A stretch of 64,000 nucleotides of DNA from Alloalcanivorax marinus (lineage in GTDB: Bacteria; Pseudomonadota; Gammaproteobacteria; Pseudomonadales; Alcanivoracaceae), in contig NZ_JADDOL010000006.1 in the NCBI RefSeq assembly GCF_016906305.1, forward strand, positions 1-64,000, given 5' to 3'. The translations under genes and the position numbers were made by a program. The notes beneath the pieces are model-generated. The model saw only the letters and a program-made list of their open reading frames with translations. It was not told the origin of the DNA and did no database searches. Positions 28,935-39,480 of this stretch are shown here, in pieces. The first letter of the stretch is position 1; every line of letters begins with the position of its first letter.

Positions 28935-30350
28935 TTAGGCGTCCAAATCACGAATGTCGACGAAGTGGCCGGCCACCGCGGCGGCGGCGGCCATGGCCGG
29001 GCTCACCAGATGGGTGCGGCCGCCGTTACCCTGGCGTCCCTCGAAGTTGCGGTTGGAGGTGGACGCGCAGTGCTCGCCGGGCTGCAACCGGTCCGGGTTC
29101 ATGGCCAGACACATGGAGCAGCCGGGCTGACGCCATTCGAAACCGGCCTCCAGGAAGATTTTGTCCAGCCCTTCCTGTTCGGCCTGCTGTTTGACCACGC
29201 CGGAACCGGGCACCACCAGCACCTGCTTCACCGAGTCCGCCTTCTTGCGGCCCTTGACCACCTCGGCGGCGGCGCGCAGGTCCTCGATGCGGGAGTTGGT
29301 GCAGGAACCGATGAACACCCGGTCCACGCGGATGTCGCTGACCTTGATGCCCGGCTCCAGGCCCATGTACTCATAGGCGCGCTGCATGCCGGAGCGCTTC
29401 ACTTCGTCCTGCTCGGCGGCGGGATCCGGCAACAGCGCGTCCACCGCCACCACCATCTCCGGGCTGGTGCCCCAGGACACCTGCGGCCGGATGTCGGCGG
29501 CGTCGATCTTCACTTCGGTGTCGAATTCCGCGTCGTCGTCGGACACCAGGGTGCGCCAGTAGGCTTCCGCCTTGTCCCAGTCCGCGCCCTTGGGCGCCGC
29601 CGGGCGGCCGCGCACGTAATCGATGGTGGTGTCGTCCACCGCCACCATGCCGGCCCGGGCACCGGCCTCGATGGACATATTGCAGACCGTCATGCGGCCT
29701 TCCAGGCTCAGTGACCGGATGGCGCTGCCGGCGAACTCGATGGCATGGCCGGTGCCGCCGGCGGTGCCGATCACGCCGATGATGTGCAGCACCACGTCCT
29801 TGGCGGTGACGCCGGGGCCCAGCTCACCGTCCACCTGCACGCGCATGTTCTTCATCTTGCTGGCCACCAGGGTCTGGGTGGCCAGCACATGCTCCACCTC
29901 ACTGGTGCCGATGCCGTGGGCCAGACAGGCCAGCGCGCCGTTGGTGGAGGTGTGGGAATCGCCGCACACCACCGTCATGCCGGGCAGCACCGCGCCCTGC
30001 TCCGGCGCCATCACGTGCACGATGCCCTGGCGTACGTCGCCGATGCCGTACTCGGTGATGCCGAATTCGCGGGTATTGTCCTGCAGAGTGGTCACCTGGA
30101 TGCGCGAGGTCTCGTCCTCGATGTCGGCGGCGCTGTCGAACGGCGTGGTCGGCACGTTGTGGTCGATGGTGGCCACCGAGGCGCCGGCGCGCCAGGGTTT
30201 GCGACCGGCCAGACGCAGGCCCTCGAACGCCTGCGGCGAGGTCACCTCATGGATGATCTGCCGGTCGATGTAGATCAACGCCGAGCCGTCCTCGCGTTCG
30301 GCGACCAGGTGGGCATCCCACAATTTGTCGTAAAGCGTCTTGCCAGCCAT
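28935..30350 (-). CDS. leuC: 3-Isopropylmalate dehydratase large subunit LeuC
   Basis: 471 aa (E. coli 466). It is an aconitase-family enzyme that isomerises 2- to 3-isopropylmalate. The [4Fe-4S] ligands are Cys in [16 protein letters not shown] and the pair in [11 protein letters not shown]. Other blocks are DHNVPTTPF and [15 protein letters not shown]. It is the first gene of the leftward leucine operon and is divergent from a LysR-type regulator. Confidence 0.98.
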   Translation of the reverse strand: MAGKTLYDKLWDAHLVAEREDGSALIYIDRQIIHEVTSPQAFEGLRLAGRKPWRAGASVATIDHNVPTTPFDSAADIEDETSRIQVTTLQDNTREFGITEYGIGDVRQGIVHVMAPEQGAVLPGMTVVCGDSHTSTNGALACLAHGIGTSEVEHVLATQTLVASKMKNMRVQVDGELGPGVTAKDVVLHIIGVIGTAGGTGHAIEFAGSAIRSLSLEGRMTVCNMSIEAGARAGMVAVDDTTIDYVRGRPAAPKGADWDKAEAYWRTLVSDDDAEFDTEVKIDAADIRPQVSWGTSPEMVVAVDALLPDPAAEQDEVKRSGMQRAYEYMGLEPGIKVSDIRVDRVFIGSCTNSRIEDLRAAAEVVKGRKKADSVKQVLVVPGSGVVKQQAEQEGLDKIFLEAGFEWRQPGCSMCLAMNPDRLQPGEHCASTSNRNFEGRQGNGGRTHLVSPAMAAAAAVAGHFVDIRDLDA

Positions 30351-30393
30351 AGGTCTTGGTCCAGGTATAAAAGGAAAACGTCAGGGTAGGCAC

Positions 30394-30423
30394 ACCATAC
30401 GCAGGGGCTTTCGATAATTCCAA
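30394..30423 (-). promoter_or_regulatory. Candidate leuC promoter
   Basis: On the minus strand, TTGGAA (30418-30423) and TATGGT (30394-30399) are 18 nt apart. Start of transcription would fall about 40 nt before the leuC ATG. Each hexamer matches the sigma-70 consensus at four positions. Confidence 0.45.
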
Positions 30424-30425
30424 TT

Positions 30426-30438
30426 CATAATTTTTATG
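30426..30438. promoter_or_regulatory. Dyad in the leuC/LysR intergenic region, possible LysR-type operator
   Basis: CATAA-TTT-TTATG is a perfect inverted repeat just upstream of the proposed leuC -35 box, within an AT-rich patch. LysR-type regulators usually bind AT-rich dyads here and are often encoded divergently from their target. The match to the T-N11-A core is loose. Confidence 0.4.
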
Positions 30439-30508
30439 TTTAGGATTCCATACGGTTATCTGAAACACCGCGCCCAGCGGCGTGTGCCGGCGACGGAGGC
30501 CGGCTTTC

Positions 30509-31402
30509 ATGGACACACATTCCCTGACGGTTTTCATGGCCGTGGCGGAAAGCGGCTCATTTTCCGCCGCCGCCGAGCGGCTGTTCCTCACCCAGCCGGC
30601 GGTGAGCAAACGCATCGCCCAGCTGGAGCAGCAGTTGGGCACCCGGCTGTTCGACCGGGTGGGCCGCCGCATCCGCCTCACCGAGGCCGGCGAGGCGCTG
30701 CTGCCCCGCGCCCGCCAGGTGCTGCTGGACCTGGAAGACATGGGCCGGGCAATCAGCAACCTCACTGGCCGGGTGGCCGGCACCCTGCGCATCGGCACCA
30801 GCCACCATATCGGCCTGCACCGCCTGCCGCCGGTGCTGCGGCGCTTCTCCCGGGAGTACCCGGACGTGCGCCTGGACATCCAGTTCATCGATTCGGAGGA
30901 AGCCTGGGAAGGGGTGCTCCACGGCGACCTGGAGCTGGGGGTGGTGACCCTGCCGCCGCGCCCGGACGGCCGCCTGCGCACGCAAACCATCTGGAACGAC
31001 CCGCTGGTGTTCATGTGCGCGCCGGAACACCCGCTTACCCGCCACCCGGCGCTGACCCTGGACGCCCTGACCCGCTACAGCGCCATTCTGCCCTCCCCGG
31101 CCACCTTCACCCGGGGCATCGTCGAGCAGTTGTTCCACGAGCAACAGGCGGCGCTGCACATTTCCATGTCCACCAACTACCTGGAGACCATCCATATGAT
31201 GGTCTCCATCGGCCTGGGCTGGAGCGTGCTGCCCGCCACCATGCTGGACGAAGGCGTGGTGGCGCTGAACGTGGACACCCCGCTGCCGGTGCGCAAGCTA
31301 GGGGTGGTCACCCACCCGGGCCGCAGCCGCTCCAACGCGGCGCGGGCGTTTCTGGAGATTTTGCAGGGCGATGACGCAGGGGCGTTACCCCCGCCGTCCT
31401 AG
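30509..31402 (+). CDS. LysR family transcriptional regulator
   Basis: 297 aa from the ATG at 30509 (MDTHSLTVF), with GGAGG ten nt upstream. The N-terminal winged HTH shows FSAAAERLFLTQPAVSKRIAQ (residues about 18-38) and the LFDRVGRRIRLTEAG wing. The effector domain (about 90-290) starts at GTLRIGTSHHIGLHRLPPVL. It is divergent from leuC, an arrangement also present in Pseudomonas, so control of leuCDB or sensing of an alpha-isopropylmalate-like effector is plausible but unproven. Its 3' end overlaps the convergent MFS gene by four bases. Confidence 0.92.
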   Translation: MDTHSLTVFMAVAESGSFSAAAERLFLTQPAVSKRIAQLEQQLGTRLFDRVGRRIRLTEAGEALLPRARQVLLDLEDMGRAISNLTGRVAGTLRIGTSHHIGLHRLPPVLRRFSREYPDVRLDIQFIDSEEAWEGVLHGDLELGVVTLPPRPDGRLRTQTIWNDPLVFMCAPEHPLTRHPALTLDALTRYSAILPSPATFTRGIVEQLFHEQQAALHISMSTNYLETIHMMVSIGLGWSVLPATMLDEGVVALNVDTPLPVRKLGVVTHPGRSRSNAARAFLEILQGDDAGALPPPS

Positions 31403-32550
31403 GCGGGCGGTTCCCCGGCCTCCCCCGCCACCGGCAGCCGCAGGGCCAGCACCGAGGCGATCAGCGTCAGCGCGCCGGCGACCAGGAAGCAGTAGACGCC
31501 CAGATAAGGCCAGGCCAGGCCGCTGAGGCCCGAGCCCAGGCCCCAGCCGGCGCCGTAGCCGAGGCTGGAGTACAGCGCCTGGCCCTGGCCGGCGAAGGCG
31601 CGGCCAGAGGCGCGCTGCACCCAGGCGATGCCGCCGGCGTGGAAGCAGGCGTAGCTGGCGGCGTGCAGCAGCTGGGCGGCGCCCAGCCAGGGCAGGCTGT
31701 CGCCGCACAGGGCCACCACCAGCCAGCGCACCGTGGCCAGCATCAGGCAGGTGAGCAGGATGCGGTTGAGGGCGAAACGGGTCATCAGCCGGTGCATCAG
31801 CAGAAAGGCCGCCACCTCGGAGGCCACCGCCACCGACCACAGGGTGCCCACGGTCATCTTGCGAAAGCCCATCTCCTCCAGGTGGATGCTGTAGAAGGTG
31901 TAATAGGGCCCGTGGGAGGCCTGCATCAGAAAAGCCACCAGCATGAAGATCTGGATGTCCCGGCGCTTGAGCAGTTTGACCAGGCCGCCGTCGGCGTTGC
32001 GCCGGGCCTCGCCCTTCTCCGCCGGCAGCGCCAGGGTGGCCAGCCACAGCAGCCACAGCAGGGCCGACATGACCCAGGGCAGCAGGGTCATGGGCAGATG
32101 GTCCAGGGCGGTGCCGACCAGGAACACGCAGGTGATGAAGCCCAGGGAACCCCACACGCGCACCTGACTGTAGCGATGGGCCTGATCGCCCAGGGTGTGC
32201 AGGGTGACCACCTCGAACTGGGCCAGCACCGCGTTCCAGAAGAAGCTGAACACCGCCAGCAGGATCGCCATGGACCACACCTGGTCGGCCCAGAACACCG
32301 GCAGGAAGGCCACCGCCGCGGCCAGGTTGCCGAGGCGGATGACGCGCATGCGCGCGCCGCTGCGGTCGGCCAGCCAGCCCCACACATTGGGGGCGATCAC
32401 CTTGGTCAGATGCGGCACCGCCATCAGCAGGCCGATGGTGGTGGCGGAGAAGCCCAGGTCCTTGAGGTACAGGGACCAGTAGGGCACCAGGGTGCCCAAC
32501 AGGCCGAAATACAGAGAATAAAAGGCGGACAGGCGCCAGTAATACGGCAT
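31399..32550 (-). CDS. MFS transporter (HcaT-like, PPP family)
   Basis: 383 aa with about 12 hydrophobic helices. The opening YWRLSAFYSLYFGLLGTLVPYW and the RVWGSLGFITCVFLVG motif (second-repeat-like RxWGSxG) match the phenylpropionate/nucleoside permease branch of the major facilitator superfamily. The substrate cannot be told from sequence. It lies 10 nt downstream of aroC and is probably co-transcribed with it, which would fit an aromatic or carboxylate substrate, but this is inference. Confidence 0.82.
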   Translation of the reverse strand: MPYYWRLSAFYSLYFGLLGTLVPYWSLYLKDLGFSATTIGLLMAVPHLTKVIAPNVWGWLADRSGARMRVIRLGNLAAAVAFLPVFWADQVWSMAILLAVFSFFWNAVLAQFEVVTLHTLGDQAHRYSQVRVWGSLGFITCVFLVGTALDHLPMTLLPWVMSALLWLLWLATLALPAEKGEARRNADGGLVKLLKRRDIQIFMLVAFLMQASHGPYYTFYSIHLEEMGFRKMTVGTLWSVAVASEVAAFLLMHRLMTRFALNRILLTCLMLATVRWLVVALCGDSLPWLGAAQLLHAASYACFHAGGIAWVQRASGRAFAGQGQALYSSLGYGAGWGLGSGLSGLAWPYLGVYCFLVAGALTLIASVLALRLPVAGEAGEPPA

Positions 32551-32560
32551 GGCGATCTCG

Positions 32561-33658
32561 TCAGGCCTGGCCGGGAATGGGGGCCAGGGGGGGCGTCACA
32601 TCTCCGTTCTGCGCGCGGTGGCGCAGGTAGTGGTCCATCAGTACCAGGGCCAGCATGGCCTCGGCGATGGGCGTGGCGCGCACGCCCACGCAGGGGTCGT
32701 GACGGCCCTTGGTGACCACCTCGGTGGGCTCGCCGTCCAAGGTGATGGAGCGCCCGGGGATGGTGATGCTGGAGGTGGGCTTGAGCGCCAGGCTGGCGCG
32801 CAGGGTCTGGCCGCTGGTGATGCCGCCCAGCACACCGCCGGCGTGATTGCTGAGGAAGCCCTGGGGGGTGATCTCGTCACGGTGCTGTTCACCGCGCTGG
32901 TTGACCACCTCGAAGCCGTCGCCGATCTCCACGCCCTTGACCGCGTTGATCGACATCAGCGCCTTGGCCAGATCCGCGTCGAGCCGGTCGAACACCGGTT
33001 CGCCCCAGCCCGGCGGCAGGTTGTCGGCGTACACGGTGACGCGGGCGCCGATGGACGAGCCGTCCTTGCGCAGGTCGTTGATCAATTGCTCCAGGGCCGG
33101 AATCTTGTCCACGTCCGGGAAGAAGAACGGGTTGCCGTTGACCGCGTCCCAGTCGAACTTCTCGGCGCGGATCGGACCGATCTGCTCCACCCCGCCGTAC
33201 AGGCGCACGCCCAGGCGCTCACTCAGAAACTTGCGGGCGATGGCGCCGGCGGCCACGCGCATGGCGGTTTCCCGGGCCGAGGAGCGGCCGCCGCCCCGGT
33301 AGTCGCGGAAGCCGTACTTCTGGGTGTAGGTGTAGTCCGCGTGGCCGGGCCGGAAGGTGGCGGCGATGTTGCCGTAGTCCTTGGACTTCTGATCGGTGTT
33401 CTCGATCAGCAGGCCGATGGACGTGCCGGTGGTCTTGCCTTCGAACACGCCGGAGAGAATGCGGACCTGGTCCGGCTCCTTGCGCTGGGTGGTATAACGG
33501 CTGGTGCCGGGCTTGCGGCGGTCCAGCTCGTGCTGCAGATCCGCCTCGCTGAGCGCCAGCCCCGGCGGGCAGCCATCGACGATGGCGCCCAGGGCGGCGC
33601 CGTGACTTTCACCGAAGGTGGTGACGCGGAAGCGCTCACCAAAACTGTTTCCGGACAT
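32561..33658 (-). CDS. aroC: Chorismate synthase AroC
   Basis: 365 aa (E. coli 361). It eliminates phosphate from EPSP using reduced FMN to give chorismate. Blocks seen: [23 protein letters not shown] is the N-terminal signature region (positions about 9-31), then [20 protein letters not shown], and C-terminal [20 protein letters not shown]. It lies 19 nt after prmB, an order (prmB-aroC) conserved in many gammaproteobacteria. Confidence 0.98.
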   Translation of the reverse strand: MSGNSFGERFRVTTFGESHGAALGAIVDGCPPGLALSEADLQHELDRRKPGTSRYTTQRKEPDQVRILSGVFEGKTTGTSIGLLIENTDQKSKDYGNIAATFRPGHADYTYTQKYGFRDYRGGGRSSARETAMRVAAGAIARKFLSERLGVRLYGGVEQIGPIRAEKFDWDAVNGNPFFFPDVDKIPALEQLINDLRKDGSSIGARVTVYADNLPPGWGEPVFDRLDADLAKALMSINAVKGVEIGDGFEVVNQRGEQHRDEITPQGFLSNHAGGVLGGITSGQTLRASLALKPTSSITIPGRSITLDGEPTEVVTKGRHDPCVGVRATPIAEAMLALVLMDHYLRHRAQNGDVTPPLAPIPGQA

Positions 33659-33677
33659 AGGGTTCCTCGTCGGGCGG

Positions 33678-34619
33678 TCAGCCCGTGAAATGCGCTCGCT
33701 TGAAACTCTCGTGATGCTCGATCAACTGGCGCCGATCCAGCATGAACACCCCGTGGCCGCCACGCTCGAATTCGAACCACAGGAACGGCACCTCCGGCCA
33801 GGCGGCCATTACGTGCCGGTCGCTGTTGCCGACCTCGACGATCAGCACGCCGTCCTCACTGAGCCGCTCCGGCGCCTCGATCAGCAGCCGCCGGGTGAAG
33901 TCCAGCCCGTCCGCCCCGGAGGCCAGGGCCAGTTCCGGTTCGTGGCGGTACTCGGCGGGCATGGCCGCCAGATCCTCGGCGTCCACGTAAGGCGGGTTGG
34001 AGACGATCAGGTCGTAGGGGCCGGTCAGGCCGTCCAGGCCGTCGGCCCGCACCGGGAACACGCGGTCCTCCAGGCCGTGCCGCTCCACGTTGGCGCGACA
34101 CACCGCCAGGGCGTCCTCGGAAATATCACTGGCGTCCACCTCGGCGTGCTCCAGGGCGTGGGCACAGGCGATGGCGATGCAGCCGCTGCCGGTGCACAGG
34201 TCCAGCACCCGGCCGACCCGGTCCGGGTCCAGCCACGGCTGGAAACGCGCCTCGATCAGCTCGGCGATCGGCGAGCGCGGAATCAAAACCCGCTCATCGA
34301 CCCGGAACGGCAGGCCGCAGAACCAAGCCTCGCCGGTCAGGTACGGCACCGGCACCCGTTCGTTCACCCGCCGTTTCATCAGCGCCACGAACGCCGAGAC
34401 CTCGTCGGGCAGCAGGCGGGCGTCCAGCAGGCGCGGATCGCTGTCCGCCGGCAGTGCCAATATATGCAGCAGCAGCGCCAGACATTCGTCGCCGTGGTCG
34501 TCGGTGCCGTGGCCCAGGAAGGCGTCGCTGCGGCGCAGCGCCGACTCGCCCCAGCGCAGACAGTCGCGCGGGGTTCGCAAGGTGGCCTGAGCCTGCTCCT
34601 GTTCGCGGGGTTCGATCAC
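33678..34619 (-). CDS. prmB: Ribosomal protein L3 N5-glutamine methyltransferase PrmB
   Basis: 313 aa from the GTG at 34619, which has GGAGG seven nt upstream; the more distal GTG at 34655 lacks such a site. It is a SAM-dependent class I methyltransferase. The SAM motif is [16 protein letters not shown], and the catalytic NPPY is in [14 protein letters not shown]. The N-terminal helical domain and the position beside aroC favour PrmB over its paralogue PrmC. Confidence 0.94.
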   Translation of the reverse strand: MIEPREQEQAQATLRTPRDCLRWGESALRRSDAFLGHGTDDHGDECLALLLHILALPADSDPRLLDARLLPDEVSAFVALMKRRVNERVPVPYLTGEAWFCGLPFRVDERVLIPRSPIAELIEARFQPWLDPDRVGRVLDLCTGSGCIAIACAHALEHAEVDASDISEDALAVCRANVERHGLEDRVFPVRADGLDGLTGPYDLIVSNPPYVDAEDLAAMPAEYRHEPELALASGADGLDFTRRLLIEAPERLSEDGVLIVEVGNSDRHVMAAWPEVPFLWFEFERGGHGVFMLDRRQLIEHHESFKRAHFTG

Positions 34620-34716
34620 GGGTACGCCTCCAGAATGGGCGTCGAAGCGTAGCACAAAATCGGCCCGTTGACCGTCACCGGAATGACACCTTGGCGGCCC
34701 ATGGTGAGGGCTAATG

Positions 34717-34743
34717 AAGTCATTACTTAAATAAGGATGACTT
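34717..34743. promoter_or_regulatory. Nested palindrome upstream of the EVE-domain gene
   Basis: AAGTCAT (34717-34723) and ATGACTT (34737-34743) are perfect inverted arms. Between them CTTA-AA-TAAG (34726-34735) forms a second dyad. The site lies 47 nt before the EVE ATG, in the prmB/EVE divergent gap, and is much more AT-rich than its surroundings. A TTGACA follows at 34746-34751, but I see no well-spaced -10. It is probably an operator or a divergent-promoter element. Confidence 0.45.
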
Positions 34744-34790
34744 TATTGACAGACGTGATACATTGCCCCTTCACATGCGGGAGGATCGGT

Positions 34791-35294
34791 ATGCGCAGTT
34801 GGCTTTTCAAGACCGAGCCCAAGGACTTCAGTCTGCAGGACTTGCAGAACGCACCCGACCAGACCACCGGTTGGGACGGGGTACGAAACTACCAGGCACG
34901 CAACCGCATCCGCGACGAGGTGCAGGAAGGCGACCGGGTACTGATCTACCACTCCCGGGGCAAGAACCCTTCCATTGTCGGGGAAGCCCGCGTGGTCTCC
35001 GCGCCCTACCCGGACCCCACCCAGTTTCAGCCTCAGCACCCCGGTTTCGATCCGCGCAGCAGCGAGGACATGCCGCGCTGGTTCCAGGTGGACGTGCGCT
35101 ACGTCAGCACCTACTCCGAGCCGTTGCCGCTGGCGCGCATGCGTCAATACCCTGAATTCGCCGATCTGGAGCTGGTGATCCGCCCGCGCCTGTCGATCCA
35201 GCACATCACCGACCGGCAATATCAGCAGATTCTGTCGCTGTGCGAGCCCGAGCTGTCGGTGCCCGGCGGCCTGGCACCCGCCCTCTACGGATAG
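34791..35294 (+). CDS. EVE domain protein
   Basis: 167 aa from the ATG at 34791, preceded by GGGAGGAT. The opening WLFKTEPKDFSLQDL and the WDGVRNYQARNRIRD and VLIYHSRGKNPSIVGEARV blocks are diagnostic of the EVE fold, related to PUA and YTH. EVE domains read modified bases in DNA or RNA in other proteins; stand-alone bacterial versions remain functionally undefined. It has its own upstream region with a nested palindrome. Confidence 0.92.
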   Translation: MRSWLFKTEPKDFSLQDLQNAPDQTTGWDGVRNYQARNRIRDEVQEGDRVLIYHSRGKNPSIVGEARVVSAPYPDPTQFQPQHPGFDPRSSEDMPRWFQVDVRYVSTYSEPLPLARMRQYPEFADLELVIRPRLSIQHITDRQYQQILSLCEPELSVPGGLAPALYG

Positions 35295-35318
35295 CCCTCC
35301 CCCGCACGCCACCACGGC

Positions 35319-35335
35319 TTGGCATAGTCGTTGCA
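35319..35335 (+). promoter_or_regulatory. Sigma-54 promoter upstream of amt
   Basis: TTGGCAT-AGTCG-TTGCA has the GG-N10-GC spacing and both blocks of the RpoN -24/-12 consensus (TGGCAC-N5-TTGC); only the last C of the first block differs. Initiation would fall near 35346, about 26 nt before the amt ATG. This fits NtrC-type nitrogen control of ammonium uptake. I did not find a clear NtrC site in the short upstream gap; it could lie inside the EVE gene. Confidence 0.75.
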
Positions 35336-35371
35336 GCGCTTCCCCTCGACAACAATGATCGAGGGGGTCTC

Positions 35372-36690
<1,319 letters not shown>

Positions 36691-36694
<4 letters not shown>

Positions 36695-37311
36695 CCCCGG
36701 AAGAGCGCCGTCGCCGGGCGCTGGCCACCGGCCTGGCGCCCTGGCTGGAGGCGGATCAGGTGGTCGAGGCGGTGGCCCTGTGGCAGCGCGACTTCGCCGA
36801 CCGCCCGCGCTTCTCCCTGCAGGGCTATGTGAGCGAATTGAGCCGGCGCTTCGATCTGGCCCACCGCCGCCACGACCTGCATCTGAGCCTGGTGCAGGCC
36901 ATGTCCCTGCCCGACCGGCAACTGGTCGCCGACCCCCTGGCCGGCAATGGCGAGGGCGCGGGCACGGACCCTCATCCCGCCACCCGCGCTTTCCAGGCCC
37001 TGATGCGGACCCTCTGGGCCGGGCTCGGCGAGACCGAAGCGAGCACCCTGCGCCTCGACCAGTCCACCGATCTCCGCCGCGGCGGGCTCGCCAGCGCGCC
37101 GCGCGGGGCGGTGGATCACTGGCTCAATCATCCGCGCGCGGATCTGGCGCCGCTGGATCGCGACACCCTGCGCACACTGCTCAACCGGAGCTACGTATTG
37201 CTGTGCGAACGCTACGGTCCGGTGCGCGCCGACCGGCTGCTCAAGGAGGCCGCCGACCGGGTGCGACGGGAGCATCCGGCCCTGGGCCCGGCGCTGAACG
37301 GGCTGTTATGA
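36691..37311 (+). CDS. Unknown protein translationally coupled to amt
   Basis: 206 aa. It starts with ATG overlapping the amt stop (ATGA), so translation is coupled to the transporter. It is soluble, Arg-rich and mostly helical by eye, with no signal peptide or membrane helix. A Gly/Asp-rich linker near residues 83-95 separates an N-terminal half (WLEADQVVEAVALWQRDFAD, FSLQGYVSELSRRF) from a C-terminal half (LLNRSYVLLCERYGPVRADR, LLKEAADRV). I do not recognise the family. The coupling suggests a partner or regulator of Amt, or a nitrogen-regulated function, taking the slot where GlnK often sits. Confidence 0.8.
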
Positions 37312-37322
37312 GCGCCGCCGGG

Positions 37323-37352
37323 TTGCCAGTGGTTCCAACCGGTCATTATGCT
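37323..37352 (+). promoter_or_regulatory. Candidate sigma-70 promoter of the DAACS transporter/SDR pair
   Basis: TTGCCA (37323-37328) and TATGCT (37347-37352) are separated by 18 nt. The predicted start lies about 25 nt before the transporter ATG. This suggests that the pair is transcribed apart from the amt cassette. Confidence 0.5.
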
Positions 37353-37382
37353 TGCCCGTTCCAGCACAAAAAGGGCGGCTGA

Positions 37383-38672
37383 ATGAAACTACATCACCAG
37401 ATCTTTCTGGCCATGGTACTCGGCGGCGTGGCCGGGGCCTTCACGTCGGAAAGTACCGCCCTGGTCGGGGTGCCGTTACTGTCGGTCTACGACCTGCTCG
37501 GCGATCTGTTCATCAACGCGCTGAAGATGGTGGTGGTGCCGCTGATCACCACCGCCATCATCAGCGGCATGATCAATGTGGGCGACGGCGACAACCTGGG
37601 CCGCCTGGGCGCCAAGACGGTGGCCTTCTATCTCACCACCAGCCTGATCGCGGTGCTGGTGGGCCTGGTGGTGGTGAATGTGATTTCCCCGGGCATCATC
37701 GACGGCCAGCCGGCCCGGGACCTGCTGGGGCTGTCCGCGGACACCGAGCAGACCCTGCAGAGCATCGAGGGCCGGGGCGCCGCCGATTTCACCCAGATCC
37801 TGCGCCAGATGCTGCCGCCCAACCTGTTCCAGGCGGCGGCGGAAACGCAGATGCTGGGGCTGATCGTGTTCTCCCTGTTTTTCGGCTTCTTCCTGCGCAC
37901 CCTGCCCGGCGCCCCCGGCGAGCATCTGCGCCAGACCATCGAGGGCATCTACCAGGTGATTCTGCGCATCACCATGGTGATCATCCGCTTCGCGCCGGTG
38001 GGCGTGTTCGGCCTGATCGCGGTGACAGTCAGCCGCACCGGCCTGGACGCGGTGGAGCCGCTGGCGCTGTTCTTCGTCACCGTGCTGCTGGCCCTGGGCC
38101 TGCATATGTTCGTGGTCATGCCGCTGCTGATCCGGGGGCTGGCCAAACGCTCTCCGTGGCGGCACCTGCAGGCCATGACCCCGGCCCTGCTCACCGCGTT
38201 TTCCTCGGCCAGTTCCGCCGCCACCCTGCCGCTGAGCATGGAGTGCGTGGAAAAGCGCTCCGGCGTCTCCAACCGCACCGCCAGCTTCGTGCTGCCGCTA
38301 GGCGCCACCGTCAATATGGACGGCACCGCCCTGTATGAGTGCGTGGCGGCGATTTTCATCGCCCAGGCCTACGGGCTGGATCTGTCGCTGACCACCCAGT
38401 TTCTGATCGTGATCACCGCCCTGCTCACCTCCATCGGCGTGGCCAGCATTCCCGCCGCCAGCCTGGTGGCGATCACCGTGATCCTGGGGGTGATCGGCCT
38501 GCCCGCCGAAGCCATCGGCCTGATTCTGGTCACCGACCGGCTGCTGGACATGTGCCGCACCGCCGTGAACATCTGGGGCGACAGCGTCTGCGCGGTGCTG
38601 CTGGCGCGCAGCGAGGGCGAGGAGGACGTGCTGCGGGGCCCGATGCGCGAACTCAACGTGGAACGGGACTGA
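37383..38672 (+). CDS. Dicarboxylate/amino acid:cation symporter (DAACS family)
   Basis: 429 aa, a GltP/DctA-type elevator transporter. The Ser-rich hairpin motif is SSASSAATLP (HP1), TM7 has NMDGTALYE, and the C-terminal TM8 shows DRLLDMCRTAVNIWGD. The Arg in the CRTAVN motif is usually linked to binding of acidic side chains, so glutamate/aspartate or C4-dicarboxylates are likely substrates. Its stop codon abuts the start of the SDR gene with no gap. It has a separate promoter candidate. Confidence 0.93.
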   Translation: MKLHHQIFLAMVLGGVAGAFTSESTALVGVPLLSVYDLLGDLFINALKMVVVPLITTAIISGMINVGDGDNLGRLGAKTVAFYLTTSLIAVLVGLVVVNVISPGIIDGQPARDLLGLSADTEQTLQSIEGRGAADFTQILRQMLPPNLFQAAAETQMLGLIVFSLFFGFFLRTLPGAPGEHLRQTIEGIYQVILRITMVIIRFAPVGVFGLIAVTVSRTGLDAVEPLALFFVTVLLALGLHMFVVMPLLIRGLAKRSPWRHLQAMTPALLTAFSSASSAATLPLSMECVEKRSGVSNRTASFVLPLGATVNMDGTALYECVAAIFIAQAYGLDLSLTTQFLIVITALLTSIGVASIPAASLVAITVILGVIGLPAEAIGLILVTDRLLDMCRTAVNIWGDSVCAVLLARSEGEEDVLRGPMRELNVERD

Positions 38673-39479
38673 ATGAACAGCAAACCGGTCATGCTGATCA
38701 CCGGCGCCGCCCACGGCCTGGGCCGGGCGCTGGCGGAACGGGCCATCGACGGCCACCGGGTGGCGCTGTTTGATCGGGACGAGGCCGCCGGCCGCGCCAC
38801 CGCCGAAGCGCTGCGGCTGGCCGGCGGCGAGGTGCTGTTCCTGCACGGCGACGTGTCCAGTGAGCGCGACCTGCGCCAGGCCGTGGAACGCATTCAGCGC
38901 CGCTGGGGGCGGCTGGACGTACTGATCAACAACGCCGGGCTGGCCGCCGCCGGCCCGTTCGAGGCCCTGGACGAACAAAGCTGGGAGGCGCCCTGGCGGG
39001 TCAATGTGATGGGCGCGGTGTACGGTTGCCGGGCCGCCCTGACGCTGATGAAACGGCAGGGCCACGGCCAGCTGGTCAACGTGGCCGCCCTGGCCGGCCT
39101 CACCGCGCCGCCGGGCATGGCCAGCTACGTGGCCTGCAACGCCGCCCTGATCCGCCTCAGCGAGGCCCTGGCGGCGGAGCTGTCGGTGCTCGGCATCCGG
39201 GTTTCGGTGGTTTGCCCTGATCTGTTTCCCAGCGATCTGGACCAGCGCATGGCCGGCGCCGACGCGCTCAGCCGGGCGCGCCTGCAACGGGCCCTGCGGC
39301 GGGCGCCGGACAGCGCCGGGCAGGTGGCGGAGCGGATTCTCGCCGCCCTGCCCAAGGCGCCGCTGCACATCCTGCCCCAGCGCGAGGCGAAAAAAGCCTG
39401 GCGCCGCAAGCGCCGCCGACCGGCGCGGTTCCTGGAAGCGATGAAGGAAAAGGCGCGCCGCCTGCGGCGGCATACCTGA
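38673..39479 (+). CDS. Short-chain dehydrogenase-like protein with a degenerate active site
   Basis: 268 aa. It has the Rossmann start TGAAHGLGRALAE (about 10-22) and the NNAGLAAAGPF block (about 87-97) of classical SDRs. The catalytic positions are altered: Ser is Ala (NVAALAGL), Tyr is kept, and the Lys of YxxxK is Asn (YVACN), as read directly from the codons GCC and AAC. Ordinary SDR oxidoreduction is therefore doubtful; NAD(P) binding may remain. The C-terminus (about 235-268) is strongly basic (KKAWRRKRRRPARF, KARRLRRHT). Its ATG follows the transporter stop directly. A sensor or scaffold role is possible; the function is unknown. Confidence 0.85.
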   Translation: MNSKPVMLITGAAHGLGRALAERAIDGHRVALFDRDEAAGRATAEALRLAGGEVLFLHGDVSSERDLRQAVERIQRRWGRLDVLINNAGLAAAGPFEALDEQSWEAPWRVNVMGAVYGCRAALTLMKRQGHGQLVNVAALAGLTAPPGMASYVACNAALIRLSEALAAELSVLGIRVSVVCPDLFPSDLDQRMAGADALSRARLQRALRRAPDSAGQVAERILAALPKAPLHILPQREAKKAWRRKRRRPARFLEAMKEKARRLRRHT

Positions 39480-39480
39480 A

